Shown here piece by piece: positions 37,032-45,836 of a stretch of 64,000 nucleotides of DNA (position 1 is its first letter; every line of letters begins with the position of its first letter). Location: contig NZ_LIRF01000006.1 of assembly GCF_001297705.1 (NCBI RefSeq), forward strand, positions 191,001 through 255,000, read 5' to 3'. The position numbers were made by a program, and so were the translations under genes. Below the pieces are notes generated by a model. That model saw only the letters and a program-made list of their open reading frames with translations. It was not told the origin of the DNA and ran no database searches. The DNA comes from Chryseobacterium sp. ERMR1:04 (GTDB taxonomy: Bacteria > Bacteroidota > Bacteroidia > Flavobacteriales > Weeksellaceae).

Positions 37032-40000
37032 ATGAAAAAAGTAAAGATTGTATTAGGGTTATTGTTTATGAGTTTGGGAACTGTTGCATACGCACAGACC
37101 ACACAGGCTTCCATTGTTGGAAAGGTTGTGAAGAGCGGAAACAATGCTCAGGAGAAAGTAAAAGTGACCATTATCAATGAGTCTACGGGTTTCAAAACTG
37201 AAACCGAAACCAACTCAAAAGGAGAGTACATCTTTAAAGAAATTCCTCTTGGTGGACCTTACACAGTTATCGTAAATGATGAGAAAAAAGAAGGCTACAC
37301 GGTGAATTTTGGTGATCAGGTAACGGTAAACGTAGACTTGGCCAACAAAGAGAAAAGCATTCAGGAGGTTGTAATCACAGGTAACTTGAAAAATAAAATC
37401 GGAAACTTAGGAGCTGCAACAGCAATCTCAGCTAAGAATATCGGGATTTTACCGGTGAACGGACGAAATTTCGCCAATCTTACAGAACTTTCTCCACTCA
37501 GTGGAAAAGGAGGAAACCTTTCCGGACAGTTAGGTTCTTCTACCAATTTTACGATTGACGGAATGACCGCGAAAAATCCTACATCTGCGGGAGCTACAAC
37601 AAGCCGAAGCGGTGCACCTTTCTCTATTTCAATTGAAGCAGTTCGTGAATTTAAAATTACAACCAACCAATATGATGTAACGTTGGGAAGAAGTGGTGGA
37701 GGAACGGTAAGTGCTGTTACAAAATCCGGAACGAATAAATTTTCAGGAAGTGCTTGGGAATATCTGAGAACAAATTGGCTTTCGAGTCCGTATGATATCA
37801 GAGGGAATAAAAGAACGAATGATTTCTCAACTTCTCAGTTCGGATTTTCATTGGGCGGACCAATTATTAAAAATAAATTACACTTTTTCGCAGCTTGGGA
37901 TCACCAGTTGGATTCAAGACCGTTAGTGATTGCGGATGTTCAGTCTAAAGAAGATGCGTTGAGATTTGGGGTTACGAATGAAACGCTTAACCAAGTTTTA
38001 GACATCGGAAGAGCAAAATATGGTATTGGAAACTCACCGCAATTCGGAACTTTTGATAAAGTAAGAAATTCTGATGCAGGATTTTTACGTTTAGACTGGC
38101 AGATTAACGATAAAAACTTATTAACCTTAAGAAATAACTTTACGTATGATTTAAATAAAAACGGATTGACTGATAACACGGCGATTAATTTCTTTGAATC
38201 TTATGCGAATGATAAAAACTTAGACAACAGTTTGTTATTGACATTAAGATCCAACTTAAAACCAAATGTAACCAACGAATTAAAAGTACAATATTTATAT
38301 ACTTTCCAAGACAGTTATCAGAATGATGAGTTGGGGCATCCGGTTCCAAGAGCAATTGTAGAGCGTGTGCAATCGGTTATTGATGATAAGAATAAGCCAA
38401 CAACAAGTATTCAGTTCGGAGGACATCGTTTTGCGCAGGAGGGTTTTAGGAATAATGTTTTCCAGATTGTTGATAATTTATATTATAACACAGATAAAAT
38501 TAAATATACTTTCGGTGCAGATTTGATGTACACAGGCTCAAAATCAATATACGGAAGTGAGGTTAACGGAAGATTTCATTTTGATGGATTAACCAATTTT
38601 AATAACCTTGTTTCAAACAGATTTTACAGAGAAGTTCCTTTGGTGGATGATACTTCTGTAAGATCTAATATTTGGAATATTGGTGTTTATGGACAAATTC
38701 AGACTAAAATTGCAAAAGGTCTGGATTTAATGGCTGGTTTAAGACTAGATTACGGAGGTTATCCAAAAGCTGAACTGAACCAAAAGCTGCTTGATGAAAT
38801 GGGAATCAGAACGGATAATCAGATTAAATCATTTGTGATTCAGCCAAGATTTCAGTTTGAGTGGAATATCAATGAAGGAAATAAAGATTTCTTAAAATTT
38901 GGTGCCGGAATTTTCTCTTCTGATATTAATAATTATATGGTCATTAATAACTTGGTTTTTGATGGGAAGCATTTTGCAACAGTAGATGAGAATCCTTCAA
39001 AAATTGGCTTGACTCCTGATTTTGTAAGCTATAGAAATGATTACGGAACAGTTCCTAAGCTTACTCAATATCAGCTTCCAACGATTAATTATACAGGAAA
39101 GGATGCGAAAATCCCGATTGTTTATAAAGCAAATATTTCATATACTCATTTCTTTAATGAAAGATTCAGAGCAGGACTTGCAGGATATATGGCTTTGGGA
39201 AGAAACAATTATTTCTATTATGACAGAAACATGAGGGCAAATCCTTTTTTCACGCTTGATAATGAAGGGGGAAGAGGAGTATTTGTCCCTGTGAACACAA
39301 TAAATCCTACAAATGGAAAAATTGACTGGAAAGAGGGAACAATCAACAAAAACTTCGGAAGAGTATTGGAACTTGTGAGTGACGGTAAAGTAAACCAATT
39401 TTCATTTGTGGTTGATACAAGTTACCGTTATTGGAGAGACGGAGAAATTACCGCAAGTTACACATGGTCTGATATTAAGGACAATACTTCTTACAACGGA
39501 AACGTAGCGAATTCAGCGACATTGTCTACGCTTGTTCAGAGTGATCCGAGAGATTTAAGAATGACGTATTCTGATAATCAGTTCCGTAATAAAGTCGTGT
39601 TGTATGGTAACTCACCAACAATCGCAGGATTTACCATTGGTTTAAGATATTCAGGAATTGGAGGGACACGTTTCTCTCTAACTTCAGGAGGTAACATTAA
39701 TGGAGATTTTGTTGATACCAATGATTTAGCATATATTTTCCCAAATCTTACCCAACCTTTGCTTGATGATCCAGAAGTCGGTAAAGCATTAAAAAATTAT
39801 ATTACAGACTATAATAATAAAATTGCAGAAAGAAATGGCGGTAAAAACGGATTCTACGGAGTTTGGGATGTTCGTGTAGCAAAGAAAATCAAGTTTGATA
39901 AAATCGGTGCATTTGAACTTTCGGTTGATATTTTTAACGTGGCCAATTTGCTTAACAAAGAGTGGGGGGTAAACAAATCATATGGAAACACCGCATTGTA

Positions 40001-40121
40001 CAGAATTGACAAGTTTGACCCGATTACAAAACAATTTGTGTATGCTAAAAATACCAGTGGTTTAGCCCCGTTATCCGGGAATCCGTATCAAATTCAAATC
40101 GGAGCGAAATATAGTTTCTAA
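37032..40121 (+). CDS. Oar-like TonB-dependent outer-membrane receptor
   Basis: A 1029-residue protein with a signal peptide (LLFMSLGTVAYAQ). An N-terminal carboxypeptidase-regulatory-like domain lies at about 25-110 (SIVGKVVKSGNNAQEKVKVT). A plug domain follows (VNGRNFANLTELSPL, FTIDGMTAKNPTSAG, EFKITTNQYDVTLGRSGGGT), then a long beta barrel ending NPYQIQIGAKYSF with a terminal Phe. This layout is the Oar/OmpA-related TonB-dependent family, which imports or exports large substrates in Bacteroidota and myxobacteria. The substrate is unknown. It stands alone with a promoter-like element upstream. Confidence 0.9.
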   Translation: MKKVKIVLGLLFMSLGTVAYAQTTQASIVGKVVKSGNNAQEKVKVTIINESTGFKTETETNSKGEYIFKEIPLGGPYTVIVNDEKKEGYTVNFGDQVTVNVDLANKEKSIQEVVITGNLKNKIGNLGAATAISAKNIGILPVNGRNFANLTELSPLSGKGGNLSGQLGSSTNFTIDGMTAKNPTSAGATTSRSGAPFSISIEAVREFKITTNQYDVTLGRSGGGTVSAVTKSGTNKFSGSAWEYLRTNWLSSPYDIRGNKRTNDFSTSQFGFSLGGPIIKNKLHFFAAWDHQLDSRPLVIADVQSKEDALRFGVTNETLNQVLDIGRAKYGIGNSPQFGTFDKVRNSDAGFLRLDWQINDKNLLTLRNNFTYDLNKNGLTDNTAINFFESYANDKNLDNSLLLTLRSNLKPNVTNELKVQYLYTFQDSYQNDELGHPVPRAIVERVQSVIDDKNKPTTSIQFGGHRFAQEGFRNNVFQIVDNLYYNTDKIKYTFGADLMYTGSKSIYGSEVNGRFHFDGLTNFNNLVSNRFYREVPLVDDTSVRSNIWNIGVYGQIQTKIAKGLDLMAGLRLDYGGYPKAELNQKLLDEMGIRTDNQIKSFVIQPRFQFEWNINEGNKDFLKFGAGIFSSDINNYMVINNLVFDGKHFATVDENPSKIGLTPDFVSYRNDYGTVPKLTQYQLPTINYTGKDAKIPIVYKANISYTHFFNERFRAGLAGYMALGRNNYFYYDRNMRANPFFTLDNEGGRGVFVPVNTINPTNGKIDWKEGTINKNFGRVLELVSDGKVNQFSFVVDTSYRYWRDGEITASYTWSDIKDNTSYNGNVANSATLSTLVQSDPRDLRMTYSDNQFRNKVVLYGNSPTIAGFTIGLRYSGIGGTRFSLTSGGNINGDFVDTNDLAYIFPNLTQPLLDDPEVGKALKNYITDYNNKIAERNGGKNGFYGVWDVRVAKKIKFDKIGAFELSVDIFNVANLLNKEWGVNKSYGNTALYRIDKFDPITKQFVYAKNTSGLAPLSGNPYQIQIGAKYSF

Positions 40122-40135
40122 ACAGAATATAAACC

Positions 40136-40231
40136 ATGAATGGTCAATTTTACTTAGTGAGTTCATAGTCAATTATAAAAAACGGTTACTTTAAAAATTA
40201 ATAACAAGTTCATTTACTATTGGCCATTCAT
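40136..40231. repeat. Imperfect long inverted repeat
   Basis: ATGAATGGTCAA (40136-40147) pairs with TTGGCCATTCAT (40220-40231) with one mismatch, enclosing about 70 bp. It lies just after the Oar-like gene, too far apart and without a T-run to be a standard terminator. Confidence 0.5.
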
Positions 40232-40297
40232 TTTTAAATTTAATATTACCTTTATCAGAGAGTTTCACAACTTATATATTAATTATCTAATTATATT

Positions 40298-41044
40298 ATG
40301 AAAAATTTTATCTTAGGGTTAGCAGTTTTAAGCACATTAGTAATGAAGGCACAAACCCAGATTATCGCGCACAGAGGTTATTGGCAGACGCAACCTCCGA
40401 CAACGGAAAATTCAATTAAATCATTAGAAAATGCTCAGAATCTAAAAATTTATGGATCTGAGTTTGATGTGAGAATGACGAAAGATGGTGTTTTGGTTGT
40501 TAACCATGACGAGCACCATAATAAATTGGAAATCTCTGAAACAAACTTCAAAGATTTAGAAAAATTTAAATTATCAAACGGTGAAAACTTTCCCACGTTG
40601 AAAGATTATTTAAAACAGGGAAAGAAAGATAAATCATTAAAATTAATTGTTGAGATCAAGCCTGATAAGACAAAGGAAAAAGAAGATGAATTGACGGCAA
40701 AAACAATCAAGATGATTAAAGATATGAAGTTGGAGTCTCAAAGTGAATTTATTTCTTTCAGTTTAAATATCTGCAAAGAGATTAAAAAAGCAGAGCCTAA
40801 ATTCATCGTTCAATATCTGAATGGAGAATTATCCCCTGAACAAATCAAAAAAGAAGGTTTGGACGGTCTTGATTATCATTACAGTATTTTCGATAAAAAC
40901 CCAACGTGGATCTCGGAAGCAAAAGCATTAGGCTTAATCACAAATGCTTGGACGGTAAATGATGTTGCAGTATATGATAAATTAAAAGCTCAGGGAATTG
41001 GTTTTATCACCACAAATATTCCTGATCAATTAAAAAAGAAATAA
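40298..41044 (+). CDS. Glycerophosphodiester phosphodiesterase family protein
   Basis: A 248-residue secreted protein with a signal peptide (MKNFILGLAVLSTLVMKAQ). The GDPD signature is complete: AHRGYW with the catalytic His and Arg, TENSIKSLENA, GSEFDVRMTKDGVLVVNHDE with the metal Glu and Asp and the second His, then VEIKPDK. The C-terminus has TNAWTVNDVAVYDKLKAQGI. It would hydrolyse glycerophosphodiesters from lipid turnover in the periplasm to glycerol 3-phosphate. Followed by an intrinsic terminator. Confidence 0.9.
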   Translation: MKNFILGLAVLSTLVMKAQTQIIAHRGYWQTQPPTTENSIKSLENAQNLKIYGSEFDVRMTKDGVLVVNHDEHHNKLEISETNFKDLEKFKLSNGENFPTLKDYLKQGKKDKSLKLIVEIKPDKTKEKEDELTAKTIKMIKDMKLESQSEFISFSLNICKEIKKAEPKFIVQYLNGELSPEQIKKEGLDGLDYHYSIFDKNPTWISEAKALGLITNAWTVNDVAVYDKLKAQGIGFITTNIPDQLKKK

Positions 41045-41081
41045 AAAATTATCAAAACAGTATAACTTATCTTGCATTCAG

Positions 41082-41113
41082 CCTGTCTCTTTTTATGAGG
41101 CAGGTTTTTTTTG
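41082..41113 (+). terminator. Intrinsic terminator of the glycerophosphodiesterase gene
   Basis: The 8-bp stem CCTGTCTC/GAGGCAGG (one wobble pair) with a 7-nt loop is followed by eight T residues. Confidence 0.87.
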
Positions 41114-41270
41114 TTTATTTATTATATCAAACTTGTTTAAAGTTTTTATTCGAAGAGAAATACCTTGAGGCTTGCCTCGGGGTCAAAAGAGGAAAAGTAT
41201 GAAAAACGGATGGTTTTTCATAAAACTAAAAATAGAATCTCTTACATTGAATACCCTGGGGCTCATTTAT

Positions 41271-41455
41271 TTAACCACAAAAGGTACAAAAGCTATTCGC
41301 AGATTCTTAAACATTGTTTAATTGTTAGAAAGCAAAAGCGACTCAAAAGAATAAAAATCAAAGATTTTTAAAACTTATGTGCCCTTATTAGCGGTTTAAT
41401 AATTAACTAAAAATACTAAAGTGTTAATCTTTTGTTTCTTTTGCGGTTAAATTTA
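41271..41455. repeat. Inverted-repeat element (AACCACAAAAG family, copy 2)
   Basis: Arms of 20 bp at 41273-41292 and 41429-41448 pair with few mismatches. Arms and the internal ACTAAAGTGTT are shared with the element at 13823-13900, but the interior here is about 100 bp longer. The 68-residue ORF crossing it (41165-41371) has no protein-like features and is not annotated as a gene. Confidence 0.65.
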
Positions 41456-41551
41456 AAATTGGTTTAAACAAACTTACATTCTTATAGATATTACAAATGA
41501 TATATTTTAATTAAATCTACCTTCAATGAGAGTTGTAAGAATATGGTTTTG

Positions 41552-41559
41552 TAAATTTG
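41552..41559 (+). promoter_or_regulatory. TAnnTTTG -7 element before the SDR gene
   Basis: TAAATTTG, 26 bp upstream of the ATG at 41585. A TTG at 41533-41535 sits 16 bp further upstream and could be the -33 element. Confidence 0.45.
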
Positions 41560-41584
41560 CAGGACGAAAAAAATACGACGAATT

Positions 41585-42298
41585 ATGAATATAAAAGGAA
41601 AAAATGCCATCGTGACAGGTGGAGGAAGAGGTCTTGGTAAAGCAGTTGCTTTAGCATTAGCAAATGAAGGGGTGAATATTGGTATTACAGGAAGAAATGA
41701 GGAAAATCTTAAAATGACTGGGGAAGAGATCAAGAATCTTGGGGTCAACGCAGGATATGCAGTTTTCTCTGTTGATAACGAAATTCATGTAAAAGCAGGA
41801 ATTGAATCTTTAGCAGAACAATTGGGCGGAGTAGATATTTTAATTAATAATGCAGGAATCGGAGACTTCGGTTCTATAGAAGAAATGCCTTCTGAAACTT
41901 GGGAGCAGGTAATTAAAACCAATCTTTTCGGAGTGTATTATGCAGCGAAAGCAGTTCATCCTTTCATGAAAGCAAAAGGAGAGGGAGATATCGTGAATGT
42001 AGCATCAACAGCAGGATTAAAAGGCGGACCGAACATGTCTGCGTATGCAGCTTCTAAAGCAGCGGTGGTTTCTTTATCTCAGTCTATGATGGCGGAATGG
42101 AGAAAACAAAACATTCGTGTGATTACATTAACGCCAAGTACAATTGCATCCGATATGTCTATCCAAGGTGGATTAACAGACGGAAACCCGGATACTGTTC
42201 TTCAACCGGAAGATTTCGCAGAATGGGTAAGAGATATTTTGAAAATGAACAGAAGAGCATTAATTGCTAACGGTTCTATTTTCTCTACAAATCCGTAA
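41585..42298 (+). CDS. Short-chain dehydrogenase/reductase, FabG-like
   Basis: A 237-residue classical SDR. It has the NAD(P) motif TGGGRGLG at 11-18, NNAG at 88-91, and the catalytic set Ser141 (NVASTAG), Tyr154 and Lys158 (YAASK). The arrangement resembles 3-ketoacyl-ACP reductases of the FabG type, although this subgroup often acts on other ketones and the true fabG usually lies with fatty-acid genes. A cytoplasmic oxidoreductase with unknown substrate is the safe call. Monocistronic. Confidence 0.88.
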   Translation: MNIKGKNAIVTGGGRGLGKAVALALANEGVNIGITGRNEENLKMTGEEIKNLGVNAGYAVFSVDNEIHVKAGIESLAEQLGGVDILINNAGIGDFGSIEEMPSETWEQVIKTNLFGVYYAAKAVHPFMKAKGEGDIVNVASTAGLKGGPNMSAYAASKAAVVSLSQSMMAEWRKQNIRVITLTPSTIASDMSIQGGLTDGNPDTVLQPEDFAEWVRDILKMNRRALIANGSIFSTNP

Positions 42299-42327
42299 TA
42301 GATTTAAAATTTTAAAACATCAATAGG

Positions 42328-42352
42328 AGTGGGCTTTAGTCCACTTTTTTTT
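42328..42352 (+). terminator. Intrinsic terminator of the SDR gene
   Basis: A six- to seven-bp stem, AGTGGGC with its complement in AGTCCACT, is followed by eight T residues about 30 bp past the stop. Confidence 0.75.
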
Positions 42353-42656
42353 ATGGTCATTGCGAGGAGCGAAGCGACGAAGCAATCTCAAAGATTAAAC
42401 AAAATTGAATGCAAAGTTTGTTATTCTGAACTGAAAAAATTGAGAGTGAGAAGCTTATTAAGATAGATTCTTCCTTCGTCAGAATGACAAAAGGCTGTTA
42501 AAAGATTGGTATTCTTTACCAAGTGAAATACCTTTGCAAACTTAAAAACATAAAGCAATTCAAAAAAACTTGCGCTCTTTGTATAAAAAAAATATTTCGA
42601 CTTCGCTCAATGTGATATCTCTACTACTAACTCATAAAATTGTGATGTTAATTCTT

Positions 42657-42664
42657 TATTTTTG
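42657..42664 (+). promoter_or_regulatory. TAnnTTTG -7 element before prmA
   Basis: TATTTTTG ends 15 bp before the ATG at 42680. Transcription from here would begin downstream of the alternative TTG at 42662, which supports the ATG as the true start. Confidence 0.5.
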
Positions 42665-42679
42665 CAACAAATTATTCAC

Positions 42680-43507
42680 ATGCAAAATTATTTAGAATTC
42701 GATTTCAAGATTTCTCCGCTTCAGCCTTGGAGTGATATATTAATGGCAGAACTTATTGAAATAGGTTTTGACAGTTTCACAGAAGAGTTGGAAGGTATTT
42801 TAGGATATATTCAGAAAGATTTATTTAAGGAAGAAGAGCTTACAGCATTACCGCTTTTCCAAAACGAAGACGTGAAAATTGAATACTCTTTCAAGGAAAT
42901 GCCAAATATCAACTGGAACGAAGAATGGGAAAAGAATTTCTCTCCAATAAATATTGATGATAAAGTATTAATCAGAGCAGAATTCCACGAATCTGTTCCG
43001 GGAATGCATGAAATTATCATTCAGCCTAAAATGTCATTTGGAACAGGCCATCATCCAACAACGCATTTGATGATCCAACAGATGATGGATATTGATTTTA
43101 ATGGTAAAAAAGTGCTGGATATGGGTTGTGGAACTTCGGTGTTGGCTATTTATGCAAAGCAACAAGGTGCAGGGGATACAAAAGCAATTGATATTGATGA
43201 ATGGTCAGTAGAAAATTCAAAAGAAAACTCAGTAAGAAACGGCGTTGAATTAGATATCGAACAAGGGACTGCAGATAATTTAGGAAAAGAAAACTACGAT
43301 ATTATTTTAGCGAATATCAACCGTAATATTCTAATTTCTGACATTCCAACCTATGTTTCTGTACTGAATGAAGGCGGAAAACTATTGCTTTCAGGATTGT
43401 GTTTCTTTGATGTAGATGATATTTTAGAAGTTTGTAAAGAAAACGGACTTGAATTGAAAAAGAAACTTCAAAGAGAAGAGTGGGTAAGTTTATTACTTGA
43501 GAAATAA
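42680..43507 (+). CDS. prmA: Ribosomal protein L11 methyltransferase PrmA
   Basis: A 275-residue protein from the ATG at 42680. The N-terminal substrate-binding domain (YLEFDFKISPLQPWSDILMA) is followed by the linker MSFGTGHHPTTHLM. The class I SAM-methyltransferase domain has VLDMGCGTSVLAIYAKQQGA, the acidic DIDEW and the PrmA motif DIILANINRNIL. It trimethylates ribosomal protein L11. Length and motifs are standard for the Bacteroidota form. The SH3-like secreted protein gene follows with a 19-bp gap. Confidence 0.94.
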   Translation: MQNYLEFDFKISPLQPWSDILMAELIEIGFDSFTEELEGILGYIQKDLFKEEELTALPLFQNEDVKIEYSFKEMPNINWNEEWEKNFSPINIDDKVLIRAEFHESVPGMHEIIIQPKMSFGTGHHPTTHLMIQQMMDIDFNGKKVLDMGCGTSVLAIYAKQQGAGDTKAIDIDEWSVENSKENSVRNGVELDIEQGTADNLGKENYDIILANINRNILISDIPTYVSVLNEGGKLLLSGLCFFDVDDILEVCKENGLELKKKLQREEWVSLLLEK

Positions 43508-43526
43508 AATGTTCCAAAATAGTAAT

Positions 43527-44372
43527 ATGAAATCTTTATTATCCGTTTTATTTTTATTAATCATTCAGATTTTTTCTGCGCAAGAAGAGGAAATGACTTA
43601 TGCCAACGGGATTTTTCATTTTGAAGAAAATAAACCCCAGAAAATTTTCACAGATTGGACAAGAGTAAGGCAGTCACCAAAAGTCGATGCTCAAATTTTG
43701 GATTCTTTGCCCACCAATCAACAGGTTTTGATCATTAAACAGGATGAGAACATTTTAAAACTTGGAGAACGAAGATCAAATTGGTATAAAGTGTCTTATC
43801 AAAAAGATGATAAAACCTCAGAAGGTTATATTTGGGGAGGAAATCTTTGTGTAGGCTATAGAAATAAAAATGGCTACGATTTTCTTTTTGGCTTAACGAA
43901 AACAGTTAATAAAAAAGATAAACAGTATCCGAATATCATCAATAACCAAAATATCGCTGCCGTAAAAGTCTTGGAAGGAAATGCCTTAATTGATGAGGTT
44001 TCCTTTGATACCGGATCGGGTGAAAGCTTAAGCTATGGAACATTCACCATAGAAAGCAATCATAAGCTGGAGAATGTTGAATTAACATTAAAAGCAATGG
44101 TTTCCGGCGAAGCATGCGGGATTGCTTCTTATGACCAATATATTCTTTTTAAAGATAAAAAATTGATAGCCCTTCCACAATTAATGAATGTTGGTGATGC
44201 AGATATTTATTATCATACCGAAGTATTTATTTTTCCAAATGATAAAGGCGGAATTCCCAATGCTTTCATTCTTAAAACGGAAGAAATGGAAAGAGATGAT
44301 AAAGACAGAGAAAAGAAAAAACGATCTTCTAAAACGTATCTCTGGGACGGAAGTTCTTATAAGTTGAAGTAA
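43527..44372 (+). CDS. Secreted SH3-like domain protein
   Basis: A 281-residue protein from the ATG at 43527, chosen because it opens directly into a signal peptide (KSLLSVLFLLIIQIFSAQ); ATG 43509 would add six residues. Residues about 40-110 look like a bacterial SH3 (SH3b) domain: TDWTRVRQSPKVDAQILDSL, then NWYKVSYQKDDKTSEGYIWG. The remaining two thirds are beta-rich and unrecognised. SH3b domains often bind cell-wall peptides. It is probably cotranscribed with prmA and closed by a terminator. Confidence 0.75.
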   Translation: MKSLLSVLFLLIIQIFSAQEEEMTYANGIFHFEENKPQKIFTDWTRVRQSPKVDAQILDSLPTNQQVLIIKQDENILKLGERRSNWYKVSYQKDDKTSEGYIWGGNLCVGYRNKNGYDFLFGLTKTVNKKDKQYPNIINNQNIAAVKVLEGNALIDEVSFDTGSGESLSYGTFTIESNHKLENVELTLKAMVSGEACGIASYDQYILFKDKKLIALPQLMNVGDADIYYHTEVFIFPNDKGGIPNAFILKTEEMERDDKDREKKKRSSKTYLWDGSSYKLK

Positions 44373-44393
44373 AATATTTAAATGCTAAATTTG

Positions 44394-44426
44394 AAAACCA
44401 CTGTGTATTTACGGTGGTTTTTGTTT
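44394..44426 (+). terminator. Intrinsic terminator after the SH3-like gene
   Basis: The 8-bp stem AAAACCAC/GTGGTTTT (44394-44401, 44414-44421) is followed by TTGTTTT. Confidence 0.82.
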
Positions 44427-44443
44427 TAGATAACACTAATATT

Positions 44444-44941
44444 ATGGATTATTTTGTATACGGACTTGAGCATATCTATATGGATGAGACTCATACAGAT
44501 TGTAAGTTTTTAGGATACTTTGACGATTTGGAGAAGTTGGAACAAGCAAAAGAAAATACTTTAACTTTCCCTGGATTTTCAGATTATCCAGATGGATTGG
44601 TTATTAAAAAATGTCAATTAAACAAAATTCATTGGGAAAATGGATTTAACACTGTCATAGGAGAAATCGGGCGAGATTATTTGGATGAAGAAGATGTTAT
44701 AGCTAAAGGTAGTAAATCAATAAAAGAGTTGAATTTAGAATATGTTTTTCAAATAAGTCACACGTACACCATTCACAATTTTTTAGATGATGAGAGAATA
44801 ATTGGAGTATTTTTAGATGAAAATAAGGTTAACGAGATTGTTGATACTCTAAAAAAGAAGAAAGGTTTTAAGAATTATCCTGATGATTTTATAGTTGATC
44901 AATTTACCTTAAATGATCTATTATGGACTTCGGGATTCTAG
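44444..44941 (+). CDS. Hypothetical protein made of two repeated domains
   Basis: A 165-residue protein from the ATG at 44444. Two copies of a roughly 65-residue unit are evident: YFVYGLEHIYMDETH...GYFDDLEKLEQAK...GFSDYPDGLVIKKCQLNKIH WENGF, and YVFQISHTYTIHNF...GVFLDENKVNEIV...GFKNYPDDFIVDQFTLNDLLWTSGF (quoted in parts). The pattern resembles the small DUF7336-type domain found in many bacterial accessory proteins. No signal peptide or membrane span is present. Role unknown; the tandem duplication is clear. Confidence 0.7.
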   Translation: MDYFVYGLEHIYMDETHTDCKFLGYFDDLEKLEQAKENTLTFPGFSDYPDGLVIKKCQLNKIHWENGFNTVIGEIGRDYLDEEDVIAKGSKSIKELNLEYVFQISHTYTIHNFLDDERIIGVFLDENKVNEIVDTLKKKKGFKNYPDDFIVDQFTLNDLLWTSGF

Positions 44942-44964
44942 TCAAATATTTCAGCAAAAATAAT

Positions 44965-45222
44965 ATGAAAAGCAATATCTTCAGAATATTTATTACAAGT
45001 ATTATCGTTTTGTCAATAACTGCTTATGTATTTGGGCTTACAGATAGTGCTTTTCAAGATGTCTATCATTCTGAAAATGGAATATATTACCTTATTAATT
45101 CTGTGAAATATTTTGTTTTATGGGTGTTGCCTTATTGGTGGGCAATAATATTGGGTAGCTCTTTGGTATCTACTTTCTTATATTGGGTGTTTAAAAAAAT
45201 AGTTGAAATATTTCGTAAATAG
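44965..45222 (+). CDS. Small two-span membrane protein
   Basis: About 85 residues from the ATG at 44965; the frame extends upstream into the previous gene but without a good start. Two hydrophobic segments are present (IFRIFITSIIVLSITAYVFG and YFVLWVLPYWWAIILGSSLV) with a basic tail (FKKIVEIFRK). It lies 23 bp after the two-domain protein and 6 bp before a lipoprotein gene, so all three are likely in one transcript. No family was recognised. Confidence 0.6.
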   Translation: MKSNIFRIFITSIIVLSITAYVFGLTDSAFQDVYHSENGIYYLINSVKYFVLWVLPYWWAIILGSSLVSTFLYWVFKKIVEIFRK

Positions 45223-45228
45223 TATAAA

Positions 45229-45687
45229 ATGAAATATATTATATTGTTGTTCATTCTAATAATGTCTTCCTGCCAGAAAAGTCAATACTCAAGTCCTTAC
45301 AGTTATAACGTGATTAAATTGTATGAATATAATGGAAAGCCATGGGATGATGATGCGGCTAATAATATGATTTACAAAAGTCATTTATCGGATAGTAATC
45401 TTTATTCTGAAATAGAAAAATTAAATTATAGTTTCAAAGGAGCTTTTAAATCAAGTCTGAAATTAGATGCTATTCTTTTTAAAGAAAAATATGAAGAATA
45501 TATGCCTGAACCAAGGTGTCCTGCTGGTTACAATCATGTTTTATTACTCTATGATGGTTCTAAATTAAAATATGTAGTTAAATTTAACGAGTATTGTAGC
45601 GAGTGTTTTTTAATGAATTCTGATGCAAATAAATTATATTATTTGAAATTTGGATATGAAGATTTTATGAAATTAATAAAAAATTAA
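45229..45687 (+). CDS. Hypothetical lipoprotein (152 aa)
   Basis: A 152-residue protein with a lipoprotein signal (LFILIMSSCQK; acylated Cys near 15). The mature part ends in a Cys-containing region (MPEPRCPAGYNHVLLLYDGS ... NEYCSECFLMNSDANKLYYL). Its TAA overlaps the ATG of the next ORF (TAATG). The last about 70 codons, with the beginning of the following ORF, are repeated 1.13 kb downstream at 46617-46872. Function unknown. Confidence 0.68.
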   Translation: MKYIILLFILIMSSCQKSQYSSPYSYNVIKLYEYNGKPWDDDAANNMIYKSHLSDSNLYSEIEKLNYSFKGAFKSSLKLDAILFKEKYEEYMPEPRCPAGYNHVLLLYDGSKLKYVVKFNEYCSECFLMNSDANKLYYLKFGYEDFMKLIKN

Positions 45688-45738
45688 TGAAGAAAGCCCT
45701 CTTTAAAAAGATGTATAAATATTTCGTACACCTAGTAA
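45484..45738 (+). repeat. Direct repeat A, left copy (255 bp)
   Basis: Near-identical to 46617-46872; differences include one extra A and a few substitutions. It spans the 3' end of one lipoprotein gene and the first 17 codons of the next. The pair brackets a block of about 880 bp. Confidence 0.92.
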
Positions 45739-45836
45739 ATGGAGAAGTAGGACTTAGAAAAGGTATATCTGTTAAGTCGAGAAAATATCCATTTGGAGAA
45801 GGAAGGATAAATATTAAAAAAAAAGATGGTAAATAA
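45687..45836 (+). CDS. Chimeric small ORF at the edge of repeat A (49 aa)
   Basis: The first 17 codons (MKKALFKKMYKYFVHLV) are the same as those of the lipoprotein gene at 46821. The reading frame then enters unrelated sequence (GLRKGISVKSRKYPFGEGRI...) and stops at 45836. This is what a recombination junction would create: a truncated gene start fused to whatever followed. The basic tail could itself be the C-terminal end of another gene. It overlaps the next ORF by 11 bp. Expression is doubtful. Confidence 0.45.
   Translation: MKKALFKKMYKYFVHLVNGEVGLRKGISVKSRKYPFGEGRINIKKKDGK

Larger units (their letters stand above)
42299..42679. other. Intergenic region with terminator and dispersed-repeat motifs
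   Basis: After the SDR terminator the spacer carries a phrase of the form TCATTGCGAGGAGCGAAGCG (42358-42377), then a motif ending in CTTCGTCAGAATGACAAA and another with TTTCGACTTCGCTCAATGTG. Such strings occur as scattered intergenic repeats in many bacterial genomes. No ORF or RNA gene was seen. The prmA promoter lies at the right end. Confidence 0.5.

Noticed and set aside
41165-41371. 68-codon ORF on the plus strand
   Set aside because: It overlaps the inverted-repeat element, starts in spacer DNA and has a random, basic composition.
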